This document shows positions 34,102-44,211 of a DNA stretch of 59,220 nt, piece after piece. Within the stretch, counting starts at the first letter, position 1. Every line of letters begins with the position of its first letter. Made by a program: the position numbers and the translations under genes. Source of the DNA: Hirudo medicinalis (lineage: Eukaryota > Annelida > Clitellata > Hirudinida > Hirudinidae). The stretch spans positions 49,282 to 108,501 of the forward strand of contig MPNW01000162.1 of the NCBI GenBank assembly GCA_011800805.1. Direction: 5' to 3'. The notes beneath the pieces were generated by a model, which did no database searches, had not been told where the DNA came from, and worked only from the letters and a program-made list of their open reading frames with translations.

Positions 34102-35435
34102 GAACCAACGAATTTAATCTGAGGAAGAAATACCTCGGATGGGAAAAATCATTCACCCTCAGAGTAAAAAGTACTCTTTCTGCCCCATGAAAACCTCGGT
34201 TCTTCAGAAAACTCGCGAATAAACAACTTGAAAACTATTTGTTATGTGTAAACTTTAAAGCAGAAATAAAGGATTGTCATTATGTTTAGGTTAATGTTTT
34301 GGTAAAACTGGTTTGAGTGAGTACCATGGAAATACCGAGTGCTTGTAGTTCTAACAAGTCTTTGGGTCGAAGCAGGATTGCCTCCAGTTTCGAACCGCAA
34401 TAAGGAATCAGCTCGCATGTGGAGCCTGGATCGATCGAGGCTATACCTATCCAGAAATTAGGTTTGCACCAATATCAGCTGGATGGTCTAGGAAAACTAA
34501 AAATCGGGGAATAGTTCATAATAACAATGTCAAAGCCGAATGGTTGTCAGTTATTATTTTGGTATGGATGTTGTTTGTTCACTTGGGGTAAGTAATTAAG
34601 CTGCAGTGACATATTTACCCCCACCCCTCCGGAGGATGTTCACCCTCCCCACGCCAAAAAATTATTTGCACTCACGGCTCTTGGACAACAGCCCTCCCAG
34701 TAACAAATTTCTGCATAAATCACTGCAAATAGAAAGCGCTGGGTATAAAGGTTATCCTCGAGATAAATTGTGTTGATTAATTGGTAAGGCTGAGGGATTC
34801 GATGTTGCATCAAGCACCTTTTTTTTTATATTTATTTGAAATCAGAGAACAACAATAACTTAAGGATTAAGGAAGAATCGGATCACGCAAAATTCATCGC
34901 CTAAAAAATTAAAAAGCAGAAAAAATAAATTGATATATACGATGGCACCTTAGAATAAGATTTTCCAAATAAAAAGCATGTGCATGTAGCATTCATAGTT
35001 TTTGGGAATAACATAAATGTAAAAGTTCAATTAATTAAATCATTACATGCATTAATCAGAGACTGGAGCAACAACAACCACTAATGAAAGTAGTACCAGC
35101 AAGTTAATGAAAAATACAGAATATACGAACAATAGGCTCGGAGCAGTTTATACACTCTTCGGATCGGAAGAGATCATTAGACGATCTGAGGAACAGGCTC
35201 TGACTGACGCTGTGCATGTGGAGCTATATAAATGAAATACAACAAAACAGAAAGTGCATGTGTATGTCTGTCTGTCCCAAAAACTCCTCCCAAACGGTGA
35301 ACAGTAGCGACTTGAAATTTGCACACGTCATTCTCTATGCCATTCTTAGGTCAACTGTGATTTTCAATGTCAAATTTCACCTTTTCCTAAATCGCACACC
35401 AGCTTTAAACTACTGAGAGCTACTGAAAGCAAGGA
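34102..35435. other. Intergenic sequence downstream of the receptor gene
   Basis: An AATAAA lies near 34264, suitable as the receptor's polyadenylation signal. A block at 34380-34480 has a GTTTCGAACCG-like box that could be a degraded tRNA-derived repeat. No coding exon recognised. Confidence 0.35.
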
Positions 35436-35439
35436 GCAT

Positions 35440-35535
35440 TGTGCTCCCGCATGGTCTGATGTTTGAGACTTCCCCTCTAGCGATGGCAGCACGGTTTCGA
35501 GTCCATTGCGGGAGCACCGTCCTAATCGCCCAGTT
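35440..35535 (-). repeat. SINE-like repeat, copy 2
   Basis: The minus strand reads GATTAGGACGGTGCTCCCGC, then AATGGACTCGAAACCGTG with TGCCATCG, and aligns with 23035-23140. The GGACTCGAAACC stretch fits a Pol III B box, consistent with a tRNA-derived SINE. A further partial copy in this orientation is at 46955-47045. Confidence 0.55.
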
Positions 35536-35539
35536 CGTT

Positions 35540-37111
35540 GAGGGCAAGTAGCTAGATGAATTTCAAGGACGTAAATAATAAAATTAATTGTAATGGATAA
35601 GAAATGAGTTTGACTGGCGAAGCCGTTTCACAAAAACTAGTAAGAGTATACTTCTTTTTCATAGTCTAAGTTACTACGAGGCCCTCAAGTTTACTCTTTG
35701 TTGTCCAGCTGGATATTGTATATTGTTTGTGTAGTCGTTTTTGTAAATAAAGTGTTGTGGATAATCATCTCGCCTTCCATAATAATACTGAATTGTAAAT
35801 CATTTATGTGTGTCATTTTTATTTATAAATTAAACTGCGTCGCTGACATGCAGAAATGTCAAAACGCAAAGAAGCAAATGAAAGAAATTTCACGATGAAG
35901 TGGATGAGCAAGAACGCCCGGATTCGATGGATTGGATGAAGTAAGCTCTTTAGTTTTGGCTCAACCTGTGGACGATAAAGATGTTTCTGAGAGTGCATCT
36001 AAAGTGACAAATGCCAAATGTGGCGGCGCTGTTGCTGAAGGTGTTGATCTGGAATCGGACATTGACTGGTCAGCTGATCAGCTTCCTGACTGGTGTGATC
36101 TCATCCTAAGTATTTGTGTATCGCAAAAGTGTCAAATGGATATGTTTGTGACATCTATCAAAAATTTGAGCTAGCTGGTATTGAAACTGAAAAACTGTGA
36201 CAAAACCGTGTCCACTATCTGCAATCCGAAAACTATCAGATAAAGCTGCAAAATATGCTTCTAACAACTCAAATTTGCTGTCACTGCTCAGCGGATGTCA
36301 GGGGGGTCAGATATTTTGACTAAAATAGTTGTCATATCGAATAAAGCTGCAATGTTAGACTCTGAATGCAGGAACCTTTTGTTTAGATGATCATACTTTA
36401 TGTTTGTAACTAAAATGGCGCATATGAGTCATTGGCGCCAGATGGTAAAGCGTCCTGTGGTTGCAGTGGTCGGTTGACTAAGTTTCTACAGCTTTGTCCA
36501 ACTAATGGCCTGGAGGGTGGTATGCATATATGTTGCACATCAATCGATAAGCTATTTTAAATTGCAACTTGAAAGCCCAGGGAGGAGGGCAACAGAAGCT
36601 CATGGAGGACAGTTGGAATCCTAAGAATGTTTCAGACGATCAATTTTCCGGATACGGGAAGAATATGCTTCCGCTGTCGGCCTGACCCAGAATGAATAAA
36701 AAACTTACCATGCAGATTAAGCAAAGCTATCAATTAACAAAAAGAATAATGTCATTTTATAAAATACCTCGCAATATATACAATTTATAGGATTTTTTAA
36801 ATAATGTCTACCACTCTAATTTACCATTTCACAGTTGAAGTTGCATTTAAAATAGAATCATTAAGTATAGAAATAAATTTATTTCAATTCTCTTTTTTAA
36901 TTCTTAAAGGAAAATTTGGCGTAAACTGTTATTAAGTCTCTTCGGACCTTTTGTTTGTGACCGATTCATTTGAATCTATTTTGAGATATACTGCATAACT
37001 TTTACGAATAGTTTAATATCTGCATTTAGATTTTTAGTGTTTTTTCTTTTTGATTTACATCTTTTTATCTTCTATCTGCCTCTTTTTTTCATTTCATACT
37101 TTAATTAGAAA
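35540..37111. other. Intergenic region with one unassigned open stretch
   Basis: A plus-strand frame at 35932-36174 stays open for 80 codons (VLAQPVDDKDVSESAS, DIDWSADQLPDWCD) but has no ATG at its start. It could be an old transposon or pseudogene piece. The remainder, up to the NUDT18 start, is AT-rich and unrecognised. Confidence 0.3.
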
Positions 37112-39756
37112 ATGGATCAATTATTAAATATATTGCAAAACAAAGCCATCAATGAAATTGTAATTGATAGACAAATGGACGGTTGGTGTAAAATATTTTC
37201 AAGTTGAAGCTTTTTTTAGAGTTTATAGGAAAAATATATGAACAATTTCATTTAAGCCAATGTTTTTGATTTTTTATGATATTTTTACTTTGTCAAACAT
37301 AAAAGTAAAGCTTATTTGCAAACTACTTGCTAGTAAACTAGTACAATCAATGTTAGATGATCTGTTCTTGCTATCAAAATGTTTCATTATGATTTATTCG
37401 GTGCTCACCAACGTTAGTGTTTTTTAAGCTTTGGCTTACTTTTCTAATCACACCATTACATGACACTGTTAAACTTTTCAACAAATATTTGGCTATTTTA
37501 AATCCTTTTTTGTATTTTTAAAATTCAAAGGAATTTAGTAATTTAGGAGTTCTTTTCTTTTGACAGAAAAGTACATTCCCTATGTGAAGAAGACAGTGAC
37601 TTACATTGTTTCTGCAGTGGCGTTTAACGATAAAGACGAGATTCTTCTTACACAAGAGGCTAAGAGTTCTTGTAAGGGATTGTGGTATCTGCCAGCAGGA
37701 AGAATGGAACCAAATGAAACAATAGAGGTTTCTAAAACATTCACAAATTGAGATGTTCACCAGTAGGTAAGTGTCAAATACTGTTTGGAGGAAGCAATCA
37801 AGAGGGAAGTTGAGGAAGAAACTGGTTTGAAATGTCAGCCTGAATGTCTCATTTCAGTTCAGGTGACCTCGCAGCAGTGGTTTCGATTCAACCTCATGTG
37901 CACGATCACGGGCAAGTTGTCGACTCGATGTTGTTTGTCGTCTTATTAAAAAATCAAAATTTCAATATTTATATTTGGTGTAACACTAATCCTGGTATAA
38001 CATTGAATGCGTAGGAGATAAACTCGAGTTAGGAAAGAGTGCAGCCAGGGATCTGGGATGGTTCGACCGGACCGCGAGGGTCGACGTATCTCGGTATTTG
38101 GAAATGTTTTTGAGGAAAAAGGAAACTTTGGTGAAATCTTAGAGGTGAAACATGGGCTAAGATATCGTGAGATTGTTGTGGCAGACTGCTTAGGACTCGA
38201 AGGTCAATAGTGATGTGAAGAAACAACAAGAGTTTTGTTAATTCCTCGAATGACGTGTAATAGGATGTGATTTCCTGTCGATAGCGAATGTTTGAATTTT
38301 ATTGTTATTCATAATTATCATCGGTCGGTTTTATTTTTGAGGAGGAACATTAAAGAACAAAGCAGATGCTGAGTCGCTGCAAGCCAACTGGTTCCCTTTG
38401 GTCAATGTTTATAAGGAGAGAAACATCAAATTAAGGTTTTTACTTTTTAAAGCTCATTTTCAAATACTTTCTCTGATAATTTTGCATGATACATTTTGTT
38501 ACTTGCATTATGGTGGTCATCAATTTGATTAATTTGATTCGACTGGTCTTTGTAAAACTTGAGTAACTGACTTCATCTTAACTCGGTCGGTCTTGATTGG
38601 GCTCGTTGTTCGGTATCTACGATCTCTCTTTGGTTCTATTTTGTATTTGGAATGATTGTAAGTTTGGTGTATTATTGGAGTATTTCATTTGGTGTCTTGA
38701 GGAAGTATCATAACCATAATGGGCAGTGGTTGAAAGAAGGTGATTATAAAGAATAGTTGTGGCCAAAGTGTAACATGTTTAATGGCAAATATTTAACAAT
38801 TTTAAATAATGTTTTTAATAACATAAATCAAGATTGAAGATTTCAACAAATTTATAGAGGACAAAAATATCGGCACTGTTGAGGTCAACGTGACCATGTT
38901 ATTTTTGGAAGTACATTGTATTTACTTGCCGTGATGTGGGGCATTCTTCTTTTTTTATAATAATAATAAAGTTCTTTTGAAATGTATTTTCAGATGTAGA
39001 GATGTTGTTCCTGTTATAAAAGATGGACATTACTTTTACAAAAATCAAGTGAAACTGCTGAAAATTTCACCGATTCAATCCTGCCATCGCCGACTCATAA
39101 TGAGGCTCGTCGTCGTTTTTCACGACAAAGAAAAGTTAGAAACTTTTCAGTTTGTTCTTAGTTTGTAGGAATGCTGCAGTGGCCGATTGTCGTTTCTTCG
39201 TCCGAATACTGCCGTACGTTGCATTTCATCTGCCTGGTCGCGTTTTTTCAAAGCCGAACGTTAATTAATTAATGTCGTCGAGCGCATCAAATAGTTGCAT
39301 TTTAACTTTAGAATTTTAAAAGCTTGGAACTCGAGTCACTGACAATTTCTCGATCACTTCTAGGAACGAATACCATGCCATGTTCGGAAGAAAGCCGACC
39401 GACCACCTGCCGATCATCGGCATGGGTCCCGGGCCGTGTAATTACAAACCTTTTTTGAAGGTTCATATTTTCGCCCACGCATCCCCATAGAAAATTATTT
39501 ACTATTCCTTCGACAGAACATTCTCGGTGAAAGTGAAATGTGCGTGAAATTGGTCTTGGGCCTGGAGCACTGCGGCAGGCCGAAGTACGTCAACGACGGC
39601 ATCTGCATCTCCATCTTGATACAAGTAGAAGGAGGAGAACTTCCTAAATTACTTGACGACAACCATTTCCAGTGGCTCGTTGTCGGCGACGATGCCGTTC
39701 GCACGTTGCTAGCCAGGAGCCTCTTTGAATTTGAAGGACCACGCATCATTTTTTAA
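37112..39756 (+). CDS. NUDT18: Nudix hydrolase NUDT18-like (8-oxo-dGDP phosphatase)
   Basis: Seven exons give 307 residues (human about 323): 37112-37181, 37567-37727, 37791-37911, 38342-38435, 38994-39134, 39364-39460 and 39517-39756. The Nudix box is complete at residues 68-90: G(5x)E(7x)REVEEETGL, made of [10 protein letters not shown] at the end of exon 2 and [13 protein letters not shown] at the start of exon 3. Before it lie ILLTQEAK and GLWYLPAG. Exon 4 gives [18 protein letters not shown], close to the human pattern. The last exon has [21 protein letters not shown], the NUDT18-specific C-terminus, given here as motif start LGLEHCGRP and DGICISIL. Family members hydrolyse 8-oxo-dGDP/8-oxo-GDP and help clean the nucleotide pool. 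The intron after exon 3 starts with GCAAGT, a GC-AG intron. An alternative, homologous terminal exon lies inside that intron (38015-38142). Confidence 0.93.
38015..38142 (+). other. Possible alternative terminal exon of NUDT18
   Basis: After a TAG acceptor, an exon in the same phase as NUDT18 exon 4 encodes [19 protein letters not shown], then 22 more residues and a TAG stop. It parallels exon 4 (GG.L..K..A..L...WF...V.V..R). It would end the protein shortly after the Nudix fold. Whether it is used, or is a relic of exon duplication, cannot be told from sequence. Confidence 0.5.
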
Positions 39757-40486
39757 TGACAATTTTCAGATGGCACGTTTCATGTTTATTGCAGGTGTTT
39801 TCAAATGCATTCGAGAAATGTCACGTCCGTGTCGGTTCCAAGACTAGACAGAAATATGAGTCAGCTCAATTTAAACCTTCTAGTCCTATAAAGCTCTCTA
39901 CCGACTTCACTTCGTTGAAAATGAGGTTGGGAGAGACTATGGGTATCTGGATGGCATAGTAAGATAGACGATATGTTATCTAGTTAAGCAGTAAACAAGT
40001 CTTAGAAACGTTCTGCTCCTTACGCTCTTTGGTTTTGTTTTTGGTGATTCGAGAGTTCCATCATTGAGCTTTTCCCAGTTGATGCTCTGGAAAATTCGGT
40101 AAATTCAAGTGACTTGCTCACAAACGAATAATTATTTTATAGGGACTTGCATGAACCATTTCTGGAGGTTGAAAAGGTTTTTTTTTGTTCTGAGCTTGTT
40201 CTTGAAAATTTGTGACTGCTAGAAGTTGTTTCACAAATTTTGATCTCAAGGTATTCTGGTGTGCTAGGGTTTGCGAGGCAATGTCTGTAGTAGGAAAGGA
40301 GAGGAAAGCCCTGAATTGATTGCTGAGGAAAGCCAGCGGAATTTGTTAGCCATTCTGGAGGGAAAATTGGATACGTTTACCAGCTTAAAAGTGACCACCG
40401 ACCTAATACGGTGTGTCACTTTATTTGTGTCTTTGATGAAATGATATGCCATGCAAGACCCTGCAAATACGAAGAATGGAACTGAC
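39757..40486. other. Convergent intergenic region between NUDT18 and kinase copy 2
   Basis: Both genes end here. It should contain the NUDT18 3' UTR and the unresolved last exon of the minus-strand kinase (an open minus-strand frame at 40264-40452 does not match copy 1's C-terminus). No further gene seen. Confidence 0.4.
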
Positions 40487-41431
40487 TTGGAAGAATTCGT
40501 GCTCCATAATTTCTTGGGCCCCTCGTTCGCTCGATCCCAGTCTTTCGAAGGGATCAGTCACAAAGACCTTTCAAATAAAAAAGCAATGCATTTCTCCAAG
40601 AATAACAATCTGAAGGAACCTCTAAACGATTTCCTTCTAATAATTTCTTTGCCTCTATGTTATTCATTACTTTGGATAAAAGGTCGTAAGCAGAGGGCGA
40701 TAGGTGTTTTCTTTTAAGCTTAGCCTTCGAATCCAGGTGCTTGCAAATACAAAAAGTTACTATGATTAGGGTTAACAGGTTATTCAAATTAGAGATACTC
40801 AAGCAAAAGTCTTCTTTGAGGAAGAATTGCATGTAATTAGTTGAGGAATTAATAAATTTGTCAAGAATTGATAATGAATTTAAATAATAATTGATTTGGA
40901 AATTACAATTTATAAATTTAATTGTATGTTTGTACTGCTTAAAAGTCATAATATGCATCTTAGCTGTAATTCGGGTTTCGGAAACAGTGGTTACAAAAAC
41001 TAACCTTCCCGGTAAGCATGAAATTCAGAGTAACACAAAGTGCCCAGAAATCAGCAAATCTATAAACAGGTCCAGGTTCGAAATATTCAGGTGATTTGTA
41101 TCTCCTGGTACCGAGTTTATTGCGCAAGGGGGTGGCATATGTAATTTGTGTTTGAGAATGTCCGAAGTCAACCAATTTGGCATAGCTGCATGGTCGATAA
41201 CCACATTTTGAGGTTTGATGTCCCTAAAATGTAATTCAACTAATTGATAAGCTACAAAAACAGTTCATAAATAAAAATTGTCATCAAAATCACTTGATTA
41301 ATGTTGTAAATATAAGTTAATTTGGAAGAGAAAGCTGATTGCTACTGACAATGTGCATAATAATAATACTTGATCAGATTCAACATTAGTATTGAATACT
41401 TTTTGAAATTATTATTTAATTATATACTCCA

Positions 41432-41512
41432 ACAACCACGGTCAAGAGGTCAGAGCTCGCGCTTTGGTAACGCACTACCGGGAGTTCAAACCCCAGTTCT
41501 CTCGGAAAGTTT
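41432..41512 (+). repeat. tRNA-like/SINE head
   Basis: In intron 3 of the minus-strand kinase copy 2, GGTCAAGAGGTCAGAGC resembles an A box. GGGAGTTCAAACCCC, spaced about 35 bases later, is a good Pol III B box. Cloverleaf stems do not pair well by eye, so this is more likely a tRNA-derived SINE than a working tRNA. Confidence 0.4.
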
Positions 41513-41624
41513 ATATTACATGATGATGATGTTTTATCTTTTCTTTGTCTAAAGTCAAGTTGTTATCTGTTATTCTAATAATACTGAGGAACTTCTACTT
41601 AGTATTACTCCACCATAACGATAA

Positions 41625-41690
41625 CGATTCAGAGTTTGATTGGAGTGGCTTATGTTCAACAGAACTTCAAGACCATGTTATAATAAAAGA
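41625..41690. repeat. Dispersed repeat copy, matching 22735-22800
   Basis: Shared blocks are ACGATTCAGAG, TTGATT, GAGTGGC and ACTTCAAGACC, in the same order and spacing. It lies directly beside exon 3 of kinase copy 2. Family unknown. Confidence 0.5.
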
Positions 41691-42706
41691 TTATACATGG
41701 ATCAAACATCGCCTAAAGCGCATGATGCATTGACAAATTCATACTTGTGTGCGATGTCTAATGAGTGCAGGTGGGCAATGCCACTGAGCATGCAGGCAGC
41801 ATAGAATCGAGCTCTATCCTCGTCCAGTGGTCCAAAGCGGACTTGAGTGTAAATTGTCCCCCCTTCCAAAAACTCGAGAACGAAGCACATGTGCCCCTAA
41901 ACAGGTACTTTCGATTAGGTTTAATAATTTTGTAATTGAATTATATTAAAATATATTAACAGTAATTAGTAGTTATACGTAGCTGTGTAATAACAACGAT
42001 TACTCAAAATTAGTCTTTCTGTTATTTTTGGCTGGCAGAGCTTAGAAAAATATTTAGAAAAAAAAACCCCTATTTGCACTGCAATCAAATTAAGCAACTT
42101 CACGTTGGTTTGAAATGCGCCGAAGTATTCCACGATGAGTCTATGTTTGTGAGTCGATAACATTTCTAGTATTTCCGCCTCCATTTTCAATTTACTAGTT
42201 CTTCCGGGTTTTTTGAGTACTATTTTTAGTGCATATAACCGATCCATAGGTTCATGTTTGGCCAAAACTACCTGGGAATTGAAATGACCAGTTGCAAATA
42301 ACAATTCTTTAACTAATTGCATATATTGTCTATATTATTATTATTATGGTTTGTTGTCCAGTTTCAAAGTGTTGCTTAAAGGAGGGTTGAAGCTGTTACG
42401 TCCTTGCAAATGCATTATCGCCCTCAGAAGAGGGGCGGCACACAAATACATCCAGCTTTGTTTATTTATCTGATTAAAGTCCATTGCATAACTATTTGCA
42501 TCCAGGTCCAAGAGTGCATTTTAAAGGGGGGGACAAACCGTGGCAAATTTTCCAGATCCAAGTTCCGATATTAACTTGTAGTCCCCGATGTACTGTCCCT
42601 TGTTCATTCTCCTGCAGATTAAACTCCTTGTTATTGGTGATCTTGGTTTCCTTTCAAATAATTTTTTAAATGATTTCATGTTCTGTTCCAATTGATTGGT
42701 TTTCAT

Positions 42707-44211
42707 GCCATTGTAAATTATTATTTGATGTTCATGTTTTTGTTTGGTTTTTCTTCTTACGTCGCAAAGAAACTTTAGTAAGTCGCCAGCTAACTTAAAA
42801 ACTCAGCCACGAAAGTTGTAGTTGGAAGTATTTTTTGTTAATCTAAATATTCTTCTAATAAGTTCCTAATCAGTTGCACTCGAAGGATAAGTTTTAAAGT
42901 TGAGCTGGATTAAATAATCAATTGAAAACGATCATTTAAGCGATCACTGCGACTATTTCGATGCGCTGAAATTTCGTACTTTTTTGCTCCCCAAAATAAT
43001 TCCCCAATTCGCTCGTTCTGATATCTTGTTTTAAAAAAAAATCATTATTCAAACAGATATATTTTATCTTATATTCATTTTTAGTAACTTAAGGTAATGA
43101 GAAGGGTAGCGCAACACGAGCAACTAGTATCTAACTTTAGGAATAGTTACTCCTAAATTCGTTGTCCGAGGTATCCACAAAACTTTACATAGCATTCTTT
43201 ATGTGGAGCTATCAGATTTAACAGTCCAAAACATGATCATAAAATTTATTGAAACTCATTAATTGTAGCCCATATTTATCACTCATAACTGAAAATATCT
43301 TCAAAAACAATAAATAAGACGTTAAAACAAACTGAAGATTATGATTAACTCATATTCCTGCCAACACTGGCCAATAAATTAACATGATACCATTAAACAT
43401 TCAAATTATCCATAAACACAATTGTTTAAACAAAAACGTAAACAATGCAAGGAATGTCCTGGCAGGTAGAATGTGTCCTTAAATGTTTATTGTGTAAATG
43501 TAATATTGTGCAAACAAATCTTTAATCATTAAGTATTAACTATTGTTCAGTTGATGTTAACTTCTTCAAGTTGGATGGATTGAAATCAATAATTAATACC
43601 AATGATGATAAATTTGTATTTAAACAAATCGAATACAATCACAACTTAATTAGTCACTTTCAAACCTAATAAATAATATGAATGAATAATAAACATACTG
43701 ACACGGTAAATATCATATATTAGCAATAAATAAGGTGTATTTCAACAAGCAATATGAGCTTCTAGCAAATGAATACAACCAAGAAATACATCAAGACAAA
43801 TAATTTTGTGCTTCAGTTCATGTGGCGACTAGAAAGAGTCTTCCGATCACGACAAATTGTACTCGCAGACCGTGCGGCCGATCGGCAAACCGCGAAATAA
43901 ACAAAATACGTTGCGACTTGCGGTCGTCCATCAAACGAGTAGCACTTTCGTGAGCACGGAATCCGAGGAGCTACCGAAGAAGCGAACATAAAATAACCTA
44001 AGAATGCAGTTGCAGAATGATTCAGTTTAAAAAGCAGAGTAATGATGTCACACTTTTGTGATGGGGGGAAGAAATATCATAACCCGAAAGAAGGCCTTAA
44101 ACGTCGGCTCCGATGCTGAGGTTTGTTTACTTTTGAAATAAATAAATGAATGCACGGTTTGTAAACATCGAGCGACGAACCGAACAAAGCCCGGCGACAA
44201 TAATCCGAGGA
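42707..44211. other. Intergenic region between kinase copy 2 and FAM234
   Basis: The 5' flank of kinase copy 2 (its promoter is expected near 42707-43000) and the 3' flank of FAM234, both minus-strand genes. 43870-44000 is noticeably richer in CG than its surroundings. No exon recognised. Confidence 0.35.

Larger units (their letters stand above)
40487..42679 (-). pseudogene. AGC-type protein kinase (copy 2), one-base deletion before DFG
   Basis: Six minus-strand exons mirror copy 1: 42539-42679, 42104-42271, 41745-41896, 41005-41223, 40671-40739 and 40487-40567. Lengths 168, 152 and 81 equal those of copy 1, and every junction has the same phase. It shows GSGKFATV, YALK, MCFVLEFLEGG, ERARFYAACMLS-like (here DRARFYAACMLS), HKDIKPQN, VDFGHSQ, GTRRYKSPE, DFWALCVTL and ERLGSSERGAQEIM. 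Exon 4 is 219 bases where copy 1 has 220: one base is missing between IKPQNVV and KLVDFG, so the frame shifts and meets a TGA near the end of that exon. The last exon was not found with confidence; 40264-40452 is a poor match. Either this is a young pseudogene or the base is an assembly error. The start at 42679 was chosen by likeness to copy 1; an in-frame ATG at 42706 also exists. Confidence 0.8.

Noticed and set aside
39169..39259. Exon-like open stretch in a NUDT18 intron ([15 protein letters not shown])
   Set aside because: It has a good acceptor and a GT donor, but its exit phase does not fit the next exon. Direct joining of the flanking exons restores the family alignment.
41432..41512. 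A functional tRNA gene
   Set aside because: The B box is good, but acceptor and anticodon stems do not pair convincingly. A SINE head is more likely.
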